Assembly: GCA_023101885.1 (NCBI GenBank)
Contig: JALPQD010000914.1
Span: forward strand, 208,501 to 272,500
DNA: 64,000 bases
Reading direction: 5' to 3'
DNA from: Typhlomys cinereus
Lineage: Eukaryota > Chordata > Mammalia > Rodentia > Platacanthomyidae
This document shows positions 1-11,636 of this stretch, piece after piece (positions within the stretch are counted from its first letter, which is position 1; each line of letters begins with the position of its first letter). The position numbers and the translations under genes are program-made. Under the pieces are notes generated by a model that was not told the DNA's origin, searched no databases, and saw only the letters and a program-made list of their open reading frames with translations.

Positions 1-92
1 TGTGAATGTGCATGTGTTTGTGGTGTGTGTGTGAACATGTGTGTGTATGTGTGTGAACGTGCGTGTGTGTGTATGTGTGTGAACGTGCATGC
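1..92. repeat. TG-rich microsatellite (window edge)
   Basis: Alternating TG steps with GTGTGTGAACGTG-type interruptions; the motif TGTGTGTGAACGTG recurs around 48-62 and 75-88. The array is cut by the start of the window, so its true length is unknown. Confidence 0.85.
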
Positions 93-1129
93 GTGCACAT
101 CCTACTGTGTATGGCAGGAACTGGAGCAAGGCGAGGAGAGGAGAGAGGTGTTTGGAGGTGGAGAGGACTCCTGAGCGGTGCCCAGCGTCCCGGTTTCTCT
201 TCCTGTCCCATGACCAGATGCGCTGCTGTGGCGAAGGCACCGCAGAGGATGAATTTTGGCTCCTGCAGGCAGGAGGGAGGTCAGGGCAGTGGGCGCTCGC
301 AGCAGCTGGTGCTCGCTCAGACCTCCTTGTCACATGGTCTGGTGTCCAGCCCCAAGGGCTGGTGCTGCCCTCTTCCAGGATGGGTCTTACCCCTTCAGAT
401 AACCTAGTTAACGCGCTCCCTCCCAGACATGTCAAGAAGCCACATGACCCCTCCCCGGTGTGCCTGGAAGCTTGTCTCCTGGGAAATCTCAGCTACTGTC
501 GAGTTGTCAGTTAACACAAACCATCCCACCCAGGCACCTCCTGCTTCCAGAACATTCCTTGATTTGGTTGCAGCCTTTGAGAGGTCAGTCAGGTGATTGA
601 GATGTCCAGCATTCTAGCAACATCTCCCCACGTATGTGAAGCACCGTCATTGTGCATGAGATGTTGCTTAGACAATACGGCAAAGTGCACGTGGGCTAAT
701 AAGCTTGACACTGCTGACAGAGCCCACGCACAGTATATATGCACGATAAAGCTACGGTGCTGGACACTTAGACGAAAGGGGAATTAAAAAGGCAAATATT
801 AAAAATGACTCTCTCTACTCCAACATGTTTTGGGGCCAGCCAACAGCCCATGGAGACTCAGCCTCGGCTGCTGCCAGGCAGCTGGCTCCTGCCTGATGGA
901 GGGGTTTCCAGAGTGTTCTATGTCAGGCAAGCACTGCAAGGAAGGCGACCGCCTGGCCTTCAGGTCTGGCTCTTGCAATTGCAACAACTGCTTTGGTCCC
1001 TCGCCCTTCCCCCGACAGCTAGGCCAGTCCTTCCCTCGGTGCCTCGCTGAGGGGGAGGGCAGGACTGTACCCTACGACCCCCCACAGCCATGTTCCAGCT
1101 CCCCGGGAGTACAGCAGCCACCGGCCCAG
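93..1129. other. No gene or recognisable repeat seen
   Basis: Mixed-composition DNA with only short open frames (up to about 140 codons, overlapping in different frames, no supporting splice context). The part from 540 to 800 is less GC-rich. I cannot assign a function. Confidence 0.5.
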
Positions 1130-1320
1130 GACTTTTGTGTGGCACAAGCCTTGTGCATGCTGGGTAAGAATGCTGCTGCCTCGTGCATGCTGGGTAAGAA
1201 TGCTGCTGCTTCGTGCATGCTGGGTAAGAATGCTGCTGCCTCGTGCATGCTGGGTAAGAATGCTGCTGCCTCGTGCATGCTGGGTAAGAATGCTGCTGCT
1301 GAGCTATACTCCCAACACCA
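1130..1320 (-). mobile_element. ID-like tRNA-derived SINE fragment carrying an internal array
   Basis: Read on the plus strand, the left flank (GCCTTGTGCATGCTGGGTAAG, beginning at about 1148) and the right flank (CTGAGCTATACTCCCAACACC, from about 1299) match two consecutive parts of a reverse-complemented rodent ID element: the 'catgctaggcaag' part, then the 'ctgagctacatccccagc' part. Between them, where an intact ID has only a few bases, sit five 30-bp units. The similarity is from memory of the ID consensus, not an alignment. Compare the plain ID-like copy at 33428-33503. Confidence 0.5.
1154..1303. repeat. 30-bp minisatellite, 5 near-identical copies
   Basis: Units start at 1154, 1184, 1214, 1244 and 1274. 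Each contains TGCATGCTGGGTAAG followed by AATGCTGCTGCC or AATGCTGCTGCT, and the units differ only by one C/T. Because 30 is divisible by three, every frame stays open, which explains the overlapping open frames here; one reads as a repeating MLGKNAAASC. These are not good evidence for a protein. Confidence 0.93.
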
Positions 1321-2751
1321 GAGTCTGAGCCTGACTGACACACGGTCTGAGGTTTGCCAGCATTGCCTCAGTTTTCCCCAGAGGTGAAGGGGGTCACCCC
1401 GACCTTCTCCCTTTGTTCAAAATGGCTGTCATCACCAAGACTCCTTGGGGCCAGCAACATTAGCTGCCCGATGGCAATTTCAGGCAGCTCTCCCCACAGA
1501 ACCTACCCCTGGCATCTGGCAGGTGGCAGAAAGTTCCGTGCAGGCTGGTCTCCGGCACAGAGACAGGGGCTTTAGCCACGTGGACTCTGAAGGGTTCCTC
1601 CCATGCCTCGTGTCTATTTCCTTGTATAACATGGGGTCTCAGGCTGCCTCAGGATCAGCTCCCAGAATCGATATTGGCCAGTTTGTGTTAACCCAACACC
1701 TAGAATGGTCTTCACTTTGTAGTCAGCTGGAGCCAGGAGGATTAGCTCATGAGATGCTATCTAAAGTGCTCGTCCAGGGACATGGACAAACTGAGCAAAC
1801 CATGCTGCTTGCCCCCGTGAAATCATGGGTGCTCTAATGCTGAGGCAGAACGCATGGATCCTTCCAGAAGCCTCTTGCTGACCACCGTGGGACAGATGCT
1901 GGGCCACTTCCCATACTTGGTGAGTCTCGGAACTCGACAAGCCGTTGCGGATCCAAGATGCGTCCTGTGATTCCCTCCCAGGCTGCTCGGCTCCCGCCTG
2001 TCAGCTGTCGGCTCCCAAGAGGCCGTGGCTGCCCCTTCTGCTCAAAGCAGAGACACAGCGCCAGGCTTCTGCCGCCTGGGGTGGGCCACCCAGACAGCTG
2101 TCACACTCGCTGTGGTCTGGGGGCTGCAGAAACATTCCACTTGGATGGCACAGATTCCAGGCCTTGGAAGGTGAGGATGAGCTACGTCGTCGCCGTGGCT
2201 GACTGCCAGAGACCTGGTCTAGACGGGGTCCTGAGATCCCCTAACACGTGGACGGTGGTCACGCAGGGTCCACCTCCTAGCATGCCTCCCGGGAATCCCA
2301 CCCCAGCCAGTGCGTGTCCAGGTGGTTCCCCCGCACAGTGGTTCAGGCGGGGGTCCCTGGTGCAGTGGCTGCTGCTCCCCACCAGCCAGGTCTGGGTCCA
2401 GACACCTAGAACATTCTCCACGCTTCCCGCCCTTCCCTCTCCCGCCTGCTCAGCACAACCTGCGTGAAGGAAGAGGGACTGCTCTTGGGGGAAGGGTAGG
2501 GCTCTGAACCCAAGGGGGCAGGAAGAGAGGCAGCGCTCCACCAAGGGAAGTCTGCTTTCACCAGGCATCTGCCCCATGTTTCCTCTGTGCTAGGGAACCT
2601 TCTGGAATGTTGGAACCTGGTGGAACCCACCCAACTTCAGGACGGGTGGGAGGGGGTTCTCTGGACCGGGCATGGTGGTCAGCTGATTCCTCCGTGGAGA
2701 CCAAGGAACAATGAGAAAGGTGAATAAGACAGACCGGGGCTGCTTCACGGG
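1321..2751. other. No gene or clear repeat seen
   Basis: GC-moderate DNA with several overlapping open frames of at most about 170 codons in different phases. None has a convincing splice context or domain. Confidence 0.45.
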
Positions 2752-2890
2752 AAAGGGGGGCACAAAGATGGGGGTCCCAAGGAGGAAGGATGGCATGAAG
2801 ATGGGGGTCCCAAGGAGGAAGGAGGGCACGAAGATGAGGGAATCCCAAAGAGGAAGGACACAAAGGCGAGGGGGTCCCAAGGAGGAAACA
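2752..2890. repeat. 33-bp minisatellite, about 4 copies
   Basis: The motif AAGATGGGGGTCCCAAGGAG recurs at a 33-bp step (AAGATG at 2765, 2798 and 2831, then a diverged unit near 2863). The unit is purine-rich. Its length is a multiple of three, which keeps frames open on both strands. Confidence 0.88.
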
Positions 2891-3284
2891 CTGGCCCAAT
2901 GCACTCCCTGGCCACAAAGCCACAGAAGGGCTGACCAGCTCTTGCCGGAGGCGGGCCCATGCCGCGGTCTACCCTCTGCCCCTCAATCCAAACAGGGAGC
3001 TGCCCTCCCCTCCCGCACAGGGCCTCTCCGCCCACGGATGGAATCCAGAGGCCTCATGGGGAAGTGCCGTCCACGTGGAAGAAGAGTGCGGCCTCCTTGC
3101 CAGCCTCTTTGGGCACCGGGAAGCTGTCCACGGGCAGAGGCCACGGGGTCCGGGCTACTTACTGAGCCCCCTTCCTCACATGGCGGGGGGCGGCCTGGCC
3201 ATTTCCTGTAGAGCTGGGTCCAGGCACAGGCAATCCTCAGCGGGGTTGCCGAAGCGTGGGGAGAGGTTCGGGAGACGCGCCCAG

Positions 3285-3530
3285 GTCTGGACACCCGCCC
3301 CAGCCAGTGTCTTGTTGATGTTTAAAGAAGCTCAGCGCCACCCAGCCCGGCTCCCGGCGCCCCCAGCACAGCGCGGAGGGACTCCGCGGAGACGAGCGCT
3401 CAGCAGACGTCAGCAGGAGGAGCGGCCACCCGCCACCCCTGCCCGGGTCTCCCGGGGTGCTCAGAAAGGGAGCCGCGGGCTCGCCGGCCTGGGACTCCCA
3501 GAGCCGCGCTCCACAGCTGGTGGAGCTGGC
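3285..3530. promoter_or_regulatory. CpG-rich segment, possible CpG island
   Basis: Dense CpG (about 25 by eye) in about 245 bp, in contrast to the CpG-poor surroundings. It includes CCGCGG, GCGCGG and CCCGGG sites. In rodent genomes such patches often mark promoters, but no transcript structure can be tied to this one. It could also be GC-rich subtelomere-type DNA. Confidence 0.35.
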
Positions 3531-4137
3531 AACACGGAGTCCGCGCTGCTTTGCTACACCTTGGTTTCCCGTGACCTGTGCTAACACTCAGCAGCGTCCC
3601 CTGTGTCCTCCACCAAGGTAGCTGCCCCCCCCCGCACAAGCAGCCCCCCCATGGGTGCTGTGCTGACCTCACCACAAGGCCCTCGGCTATGCGTGGAGGT
3701 GAGGTCGCGGGTGCCTGCAGGGTGAGGCCCCTCCCCCAGCTCTGTTACAGGCCCAGAGACCCTGAGCCCCCCCCCAACTCTGCTTCCTTCCGACTATCTG
3801 GGACATGAGATTGAGCCGGAGGGGGGGTCTACTCTGAGGAGCCCCTTCTCCCAACAAGTTTCCTCCTCACACCTTCTAGAAAGAGCAGTGTTAGTCTTTG
3901 AAGGGCAGTGGTGTGTACACACTACTTAAAGGATAACTTTGGATTATTTTCTTAATGGGAAAGCAAATATTTATGTCTTATAAACTGAAGGGTTGGAGTG
4001 TGGGAATATTGACTCTTGGGGCGCCGGCCTCCGTGACTTCTGGGCGTGCGGGCAGGAGAGACAATCCACCGGCTGCTACTGCCTTGCTTGGCTACTGTGA
4101 GCAGAGACACTCGGCCCTTTGTCCCTGGGCCCTGGGA
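3531..4137. other. No gene seen; lower-GC patch near 3840-4000
   Basis: Polycytosine runs near 3625-3770, then a lower-GC, apparently single-copy patch (about 3840-4000). No repeat family recognised. Confidence 0.45.
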
Positions 4138-4196
4138 GCCCAGGCCGTGGGCGTGGCCGGGGCCGTGGGCGTGGCCGGGGCCGTGGGCGTGGATGT
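4138..4196. repeat. 18-bp GC-rich tandem repeat, about 3 copies
   Basis: The unit GCCGTGGGCGTGGCCGGG repeats about three times. Each unit carries GGGCGTGG, a motif bound by KLF-type zinc-finger factors, but binding is only inference. Confidence 0.85.
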
Positions 4197-5933
4197 GGCC
4201 ACTGCTGTGAGCTGCTGGATTTGTTTTCCTGTAAACAGAGCAAGAGGCGACCAGGCACATGCAGCCTGGGTTGCTAAGTGACCCCCACGGACCTGTGACC
4301 CCCCTTTCCTGTCCGGAGATGTCAAGATGTGGGCGAGAGTGGGGCGTGTGGGATATTGGGAGCATCAGCCAGTGACCCCTGGGGGATGCAGCCTGTGCCA
4401 GTTATTTAGGTCGTTAAGCAAACCCGACTGCAGCCTGGGGTGCCATCGGAGGAGTGGGGGCCTCTGGTGAGAACAGATCACCAGAAGCTGTTGCCGGGGT
4501 TATGTTGGTGTCTGGGTCACACAGACCCTGGGCACAGTGAGAGACACTCAGGCGGCCACGTGGAGAAATGCCGCCCAGCCGGGGGCCTGGGCAAAGCTCC
4601 CGCCTGTCTGCTTCCTTCTGACCCCTCGAGATGCCATGCGCAGCACCCCTCAGCTGCGGCCTTGCCTGGAAAAACACCTGCTTTCCATGACCCACAGGAC
4701 GCTTGTGCCCTGGCCCAGGAGAAGCTGTGTCTGCACAGTGGGGGCGGGGCGAGGCAGGCTGCCAGGATCCAGGCAGCAGTGTCTCCTCACGAGACACGGC
4801 CAGCTGTCCGTGCAGGCGGCGAGGGGAGGGTGGCCTCTCACGGGGCCCACTGGCTGTCTTGAGGTAGTTAGTGCGGCGCTCTGTTTCGCCCCTAAGGTTG
4901 AGGCTGTGACCCCGACATGCACGTGCCTGCATGCTTCCAGCTGCTGGGCCTCCCAGGCCTCTCCCAGGGCTGCAGGCTCAGCGAACCGCGCCTGCACGCG
5001 GAGGGCTCCTTGCCCGCGCGGAGGGCTCCTGGCCCACGCAGTGTCCCTGTCACAAAGTCACCTCACCGTGCGGGCTGACTGACTCCCTGTAGAGGATCAC
5101 ATGACCCGGGTGAGTCTTCTCACTCAGGCACCTGCCAAAAGGGAAAGTGTCCTTGAAGTCCCATCCGTGTCTTCAGCCTTGTATCCATCGGCCTGGACCT
5201 GTCCCCAGCCACATCACTCAGATCCCTTCTGATCTTCCCTGTCCACAGGGTAATGGGCAGAAGGCAATCACCCGACGCATGGGATGTGTATGTCAAGGCG
5301 GGCAGAGAGAGGAGACGCCTGAAGTCCTGGCCCTCCACACACCAGCATGTGCCCGTGGACACATGCCGCATGTGAACATGCCCACATGTGGGCACCTGCA
5401 AGACTCCTCCTCTGCAAGCATGCACAAGCATTGCACACGTATTGTCTTGTGATCTCATGTGTGGTGGACGCATGCACCCTTCTTAGGGGTGTCGCGTGTG
5501 TCCATGTGCACACACACGTGAACGTGTGTCTGTCAGGATAATGGAATGCCATGGCAAAGCTTCCGAGCCGCGTGTGTCCTTCCCACGGTGGCGGGTTCCC
5601 GTGCCAGCTCCCGCCCACTGTGCCAAGAAGGATGCCGGCATCGTCATGGCGTTCAGCCTGACCCCGGGATTGGGAAACCAGTTCCTCCGGAGCCCTGCAG
5701 ACGTGCTGCGTGACTGACGGCTCTGGTGAGGGTCTTCCGGTGGGTGAGAGCAGCCCCTCAGAGCCATGGCGGCGCTAAAGGGGGGTCCGGCTGATGCCAC
5801 GTAGGAGCTTTCCTGGACCCTCTCTCATGGTCACCCCCCTCCCTCGTCTGGTCCGCACATTCACCTGGCCTGCCTTCCTTCCTTCCAAGAAGCCAGAGGC
5901 GAAGAACCCAGTGGCCTTGGGGACAGGGGGACC
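4197..5933. other. GC-rich unique DNA, no supported gene
   Basis: Overlapping open frames up to 181 codons on both strands, none with convincing coding features. A 22-bp duplication around CGCGGAGGGCTCC lies at 4997-5035. From 5340 to 5540 the sequence is TG/CA-leaning with many ACATG and GCATG words. Confidence 0.4.
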
Positions 5934-5992
5934 GGGCAGGAGGGGCCAGCGGGCAGGAGGGGCCAGCGGGCAGGAGGGGCCAGCGGGCAGGG
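5934..5992. repeat. 17-bp tandem repeat, about 3.4 copies
   Basis: The unit AGGGGCCAGCGGGCAGG starts at 5941, 5958 and 5975, with a partial copy upstream. Confidence 0.85.
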
Positions 5993-7025
5993 CATGCTGC
6001 TCCCGGGCCGGCGGTCTTTCCTTGACCTCTGGCGTCTGGCGCGCCACGCTGGCCACCCTTTCGAGAGCAGCTGATTATCTCCGCTGCTGACCCGCTTTGG
6101 AGTCTGGCACCTCCCTCGGCAGACCGCAGGCTGCCTGCTGAGTGGCGGGTGGCGGCTGCTTCCAGAGCTGGAAGCTTTTGATTTGCGTCAGTGCCGAGCA
6201 AGCCAGGAGGGGCCTGCGCTGCAGGCGCTTGGCAGCCGTGGGGAGTCACCGTGACGTCACGGCCTTGGGCCCGGGGGCCACCGGAGGAGACTGGTGCACA
6301 GTCAGCCCAGCACACGCCGCCGAGCCCCCTCTTCCCACCCAACTGGGCTTGGAAGGCAGTTTCCATGATGCACATGCCATGGGGGTCGGGCTCCCAGAGG
6401 AGGGCGCAGGAGCAGCGTACCCCTCCCTCAGAGGGCTCCCCACCCCCCGGGCAGCCGGCTTGCCATCCTGTGGCCACCGGCTGCTGGAGACCTCTGGCTA
6501 ATTGAGGGCTTGGCGGGAGCCCCAGCCGCTCTTGCGAACCTGCAATTTCACCGAGATGAAAGGGTCCTCAGAGGACCCTAGTGAGAGCACCGAGGCTGCC
6601 AGCAGGGACCAGGGGAGAAGGCACTGCGTGAAGCCTTTTCCTGGGTGGAAGGATCGGGCCGGAGCAGTGCTGGGAGGCTCCTCCAAGCCTCCCTTTGTCC
6701 CCGACGCCTCCTGCTTGGGGCAGGAGCCGTGTGAGTCACCTCGCAGACTGGACGGTTTAACCCCAGCCAAGCCCCCCCCCCCGGCCTGCCCTGGGAGTCA
6801 TCCTGCTCACACGGTCCAGCCCCTCCTAGCAGCATCGATCATCCTGCCAGTCTGGCCCCCTCCCCCTCTGCCACTGTTCCATGCCAGTCATGCCTTGGTT
6901 TACCTACTTGGGAAGATTGTGTTCTCTCATTGAACCTACCGTGTCCTGGACATTCAGCCGAGTCTTGGGATGGGAACAAGATCATGTCTGACAGTGCACC
7001 GTAAAAGACCGGAGGTCGCGCCTGA
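5993..7025. other. No gene seen
   Basis: GC-rich sequence with overlapping frames in many phases. The last 200 bases (about 6790-6990) are less GC-rich and appear single-copy. No transposon recognised. Confidence 0.4.
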
Positions 7026-7910
7026 GTGCTCCTGCGGGGGTGCTCCTGAGGGGTGCTCCTGCCGTGAGTGCTCCTGCGGGGGTGCTCCTGCGGGGGTGCT
7101 CCTGTGGGGGTGCTCCTGCAGAGGTGCTCCTGCAGAGGTGCTCATGAGGAGGTGCTCCTGCGGGGGTTCCTGTGGGGGTGCTCCTGTGGGGGTGCTCCTG
7201 CGGGGGTGCTCCTGCGGGGGTGCTCCTGCGGGGGTGCTCCTAGAGGGTGCTCCTAGGGGGGTGCTCCTAGGGGGGTGCTCCTACGGGGGTGCTCCTGCGG
7301 GGGTGCTCCTAGGGGGGTGCTCCTGCGGGGGTGCTCCTGCGGGGGTGCTCCTGCGGGGGTGCTCCTGCGGGGTGCTCCTAGGGGGTGCTCCTAGAGGGTG
7401 CTCCTGCGGGGTGCTCCTAGGGGGTGCTCCTAGAGGGTGCTCCTGCGGGGGTGCTCCTAGGGGGTGCTCCTAGGGGGTGCTCCTGCAGAGGTGCTCCTGC
7501 AGAGGTGCTCATGAGGAGGTGCTCCTGCGGGGGTTCCTGTGGGGGTGCTCCTGCGGGGGTGCTCCTGCGGGGTGCTCCTAGGGGGTGCTCCTGCGGGGGT
7601 GCTCCTAGGGGGTGCTCCTAGGGGGTGCTCCTAGGGGGTGCTCCTGCGGGGGTGCTTATGAGGGGGTTCTCCTGTGGGGGTGCTCCTGCCGTGAGTGCTC
7701 CTGCAGAGGTGCTCCTGCGGGGGTGCTCCTGCAGAGGTGCTCATGAGGGGGTGCTCCTGCGGGGGTGCTCCTAGGGAGGTGCTCCTGCGGGGGTGCTCCT
7801 GTGGGGGTGCTCCTGAGGGGTGCTCCTGAGGGGTGCTCCTGCTAGAGGTGCTCCTGCTAGAGGTGCTCCTGCCGTGAGTGCTCCTGTGGGGGTGCTCCAG
7901 TCTCAGTGCT
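7026..7910. repeat. 15-bp GC-rich minisatellite with higher-order structure
   Basis: About 58 units of GGTGCTCCTGCGGGG with variants (TAGGGG, TGTGGG, TGCAGA, TGCCGTGA, CATGAGGA) and 1-bp length changes. Runs of four to five G occur about every 15 bases. A variant string (two TGCAGAGG units, a CATGAGGAGG unit, then a shortened GGGGGTTCCTG unit) begins at 7111 and again at 7478, giving a ~367-bp higher-order repeat. The GCSCGGAPAGVLL-type open frames are by-products of a unit length divisible by three. Confidence 0.95.
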
Positions 7911-8684
7911 CCCACTCCTCAGCGCCGGTCACCTGGGTGTGCAGGAGACACAGGCCCTAGGTTCTGTGAGACTTCTGCCAAAGACTCGTCAGTACTCTGT
8001 GAGTCCCGTCCATTGTTCTCACTCCCAGGAGAGCTGGTTACTAGGAATCCAGGAATCCAGGCGAGGAAGGCTCTGGGGAGCCCCACCTCTACTCCTTCTT
8101 CCCCAGAGATAGTGGCCCAGACCCCGCAAGGAAACCGTCCAGGGGCCTCATGTCCTCACCTAGGAAGTTCAGACCTATTGCCCAGGATTCGTCTGCCCGT
8201 GGCAGGGAAGCTGGCACGAGAGCTTCCTGTGGTAACAGACGCGGAGAGCGAGGTGGAATGTGGTTTGGGGAATGGTGTGGTCACACCGTGCTCCTCCCAC
8301 CACGCGACTATGCCGATCCTGTTCCCAGGTGTCTGGGGCCTTTGCTCCCCAGCCCCCACTCTGCTCCCCACTCCACGTGTTCTCCACCGTCCTGCTGAGT
8401 CACAGGTGCGTCCTGACTCAAGCGCCCCAGCGTGTTTGTTTCTTGTGGCCGATGTGAGGAAGCCCCGCAGACTGGGGCTTAAACCACAGGATTCGGCGTG
8501 TCCAAGTGCTGGTGGGCAGAAGTCCAGGGTCCGAGGATGACAGGCAGGCGCCCATGGCCGAGGCAGCAGTGCCCCACTTCCTGCGGCCACTGCTTTGCAG
8601 CCATCCTCGGGTCCTCGGGTCCTGGACTCGTTTCTTGGCCTCTGCCTGGCACTAGATCTCCGCCGGTGTGTCTGTGTGGACGTC
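7911..8684. other. No gene or repeat recognised
   Basis: Mixed DNA with a 220-codon plus frame (7878-8540) that begins inside the minisatellite. I see no domain or splice framework supporting it. Confidence 0.4.
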
Positions 8685-8697
8685 TCCTTTTCTGTCT

Positions 8698-8922
8698 TTT
8701 TAAAAGGTATTTATTTGTGCATTTAAGAAGAGGAGGGAGGAAAGGGGAGATAGAGAGAGAAAGAAAGAGAGAGAGAGAATGCATGCATGCCATGACACAT
8801 GGGCGGAGGTCAGAGGACAACCTTACAAGTCAGTTCTCTTCTTCCACACGTGGCTTCAGAGGTCACTCTCGGGCCACCAAGCTGGTGAGCAGCACCTGCC
8901 CCCTGAACCATCTGGCCAGCCC
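8698..8922 (-). mobile_element. B3/B2-type SINE, reverse orientation
   Basis: Read on the plus strand it ends in CATCTGGCCAGCC, the complement of a B2/B3 head, and contains GAGGTCAGAGGACAACCTTA, a typical B3 body phrase. A purine-rich GA stretch lies near 8750. Perfect 13-bp target-site duplications TCCTTTTCTGTCT flank it at 8685-8697 and 8923-8935, which supports retrotransposition and fixes both ends. Confidence 0.85.
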
Positions 8923-8935
8923 TCCTTTTCTGTCT

Positions 8936-11636
8936 GATGAGGCCTGTGGCGGTTACAATCCTGAATCCAGGACCACTCGTCCCTAGAGCCCCCCTGGTCA
9001 CGGCTGTGGAAGCTTCTTCCACACGTGGTCCCTCTCGGACGTTCGCGGCAGACGCAGGGAACGATGGCTCCGCGTTTTTTCTGACGGGCCTGCAGATGGA
9101 AGTGACTGGCCCCTTGTGTGTTTGGGCACGCTGCTCCAAGCCTCGCTGGGCAGACTGGGGGACCATCATTCACCCCCTCATGGGCTAGCACGAAGCATGT
9201 TCCCATCTTAACTGAGTTTCTCTCATTGCTCCAGCTGGGTACCTCGAACAGATAAGGAAACCGAGGCCAGAGAATGAGGATCAGACCGAGCAATGCTCAG
9301 GTGGGCCAGTCAGGAGGAGCGCACAGGGCCCTCAGCTGACCCCCGGCCCTCATGTACAATCATTAGGGTCTCCCACCGAACAGATGGAGTCCCTGGGGGA
9401 TTCCCTTTGGGTCTGAGCCTCACTCTGAGCCTCCTTGGCTCCCTTGTGACCTCTTCACAGGTTCACCCCTCAAATGTCTGGCTAGCCAGGGGCTTGGGGC
9501 TGCCTGGCTCCTCCCAGCTTGCAGCCCATGTGTAGACGCCCAGCCCTGCGTGAACCCGACCTCTGGCCACCAGGGACGGAGCCGTGCGTCAGCTGCCAAG
9601 GAGGCCTTGTGACACGCCAGGGCTCTGAGCTGGCAGGGCCAGTGCGTATGGTCAATTGGCTGTGGTCAGGTTACAGGCTGGGACACTCGGAGGGGGCAAG
9701 GACTGCCAGCACCCCAGACCAGGTGCAAGGCAGACCCCCCGCTGCCTCTTCCATCTGACTGCGCTGAGGTCAGTGTCGCCCTGCACAAGGACACGGCCCC
9801 TCAAGCGGCGGCAGGCCAACCGCTCCACGCCCAGACTTTCCAGGGAGCTGGACGGTCGCTCGGCTAAGAGGAGGGGGAAGGGCGCCTGGCCACAAATAGT
9901 CACACACGCGTCAGCCTCACACGGGGATGGAGGGCCTGAGGCGCTCGTGCCAGGAACAAGGGGGTCTCAGAACGGCCACAGAGGGTCCCTGATCCGGACC
10001 TTCATGGGCCAGCTGCGGAAGGAGCGCACAGGACCTTGGGGGTCAGACCATTCGGGAGGTGCTGTCTTGGGAGGGATCTCCTCCCGGCTGGCTTTCCACC
10101 AGGCCCCAGAGAGGAAGACCTGGCCCTCAAAGGCCCTTGAAGAAGAGTGTTTTTTGGCTGACGATTAGGGACAGGTGAATATACTGCTGACCCGTGTTTC
10201 TAGGTCCCCTGGGAACGAGTCTTAGCAACAAGAAACCAAAGGCATCCCGGAAAGATAGAGAGGACCTGGGAGATGATTGGCGGGAGAGGGGACAGTCCTT
10301 CTGAGACGACAGTGCTTCTGCTAACCTGCGGTGAAACCTCCAGCCCAGGGAGGAGTCCAGCACGGGTGGCGGTGGGGACATCCTTTCCCAAGTCCAAGAC
10401 CCCAAACGCCTGCTTGCGTATTGGAGCAGCTGAAGAGGGTGATAGGTGATAAGAGGTCACCCTGGCAGGTCCCACGCTGTGTGTGCCAGTCACCTGTGCT
10501 CTGTCCCTGCCCTGGACAGAGTCGCCACGGGTCAGAAGCTTCTGTCCCCCGCAGCTGTGGGGGACACTTGGCCAGTGGGCGCACCGTGTCCTGGCGATTC
10601 TCCTGAGCGCTTTGTCTGCAGCTTCCTGCGTTCTGAGACGCTGGGTCCCGGCTCTGCTGTACGCGGCAGATCTTTCTGGGCTTAAGCCTGGCTCACTCAT
10701 CCTCGGCTGCCCCGCCCAAACCCCCTGTCAATGCTTCCGGTCTCATCCAGGAGCGGTTAGCAACCCTCCGGGGACCGAATCTCCAGGGAGATGCACAAAG
10801 TCTGTCCGGGAGCCACGTTTGTGTTTAGGGTCAGCCCTGATGGGAGGAGTGGACGTGTCTTGAACCGGTGCAGCCGAGGCGATCTGCAGAGATGGAGAGA
10901 CCTCAGCTGTCAGCACTGTGGGTCCGCGCATCGGGACCCCCATACCGTCCAGGGCCACGCTCGCCTGCTCGGCACCCCTCTGTAGCAGAGCCCCCTCAGC
11001 AGGCCGAGGCGAAGTTCTGCTGTGGATGACACTTGGGGTGGGGGACAGCGGCCTGGCAGAGTGCGGGTGCCTCAGTCCTCGCAGTCCACGGTCGTTTCCT
11101 CACACAGGACCTTCAGCCTCACGGGCTTCCTCGCACAGCCTGCGGGAACCCGAGGAAGAGCTTCCCACTCGCCCAGGCTCCAAGGCGGGGGGCTCTGGCG
11201 CCTCAGGTCCTTAGAGCCAGGGCTTGGCCCACGGAGGACTCGCCCGATGGCCACTTGGAGGGACCGTGGAGGAGGCGTGGCGTGAGTCATGTCAGGGATC
11301 CTCCTCGTGGGGGGTTCACTCTGCTGGGCTCTTGCCCCCTCTGAGGTTGGCACTTGCTGCACAGAGTCCCCATGGGCTCTGAGCTGCGACTCATCCTCAG
11401 AGGCAGGTATTTCTGGAAGGCCTGGAAGGGTCCTCTACCTGACCTTCAGCTTGCAGCCTGGTCCTGCAGACCTTGTGGGCCATCTTCCCACCTACATGCT
11501 GCTGTGCTCCCACGTTCACTAGCACCTTGAACGTGACGGTGCAGTCGGGGGTCCTTGCAGATCTCCCTTTAAGACAAGATCACCGCATCAGTGAGTGTTC
11601 CCCGGTGCCCTAGGAAGGTGTATTTAGACACAGAGT
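8936..11636. other. Long GC-rich stretch, no supported gene or repeat
   Basis: Numerous short overlapping frames, the longest 170 codons at 9656-10168 (plus) and 166 codons at 10200-10700 (minus). None shows a recognisable domain. No tandem array or transposon stands out by eye. Confidence 0.4.

Noticed and set aside
1..92. Telomeric repeat at the window edge
   Set aside because: The motif is TG dinucleotide with AACGTG interruptions, not TTAGGG; no TTAGGG run was seen elsewhere.
3060..3150. Minus-strand short frame ending near 3060 (PKEAGKEAALFFHVDG) as an exon
   Set aside because: Only about 27 codons, bounded upstream by a stop, with no acceptor in phase; too short to support.
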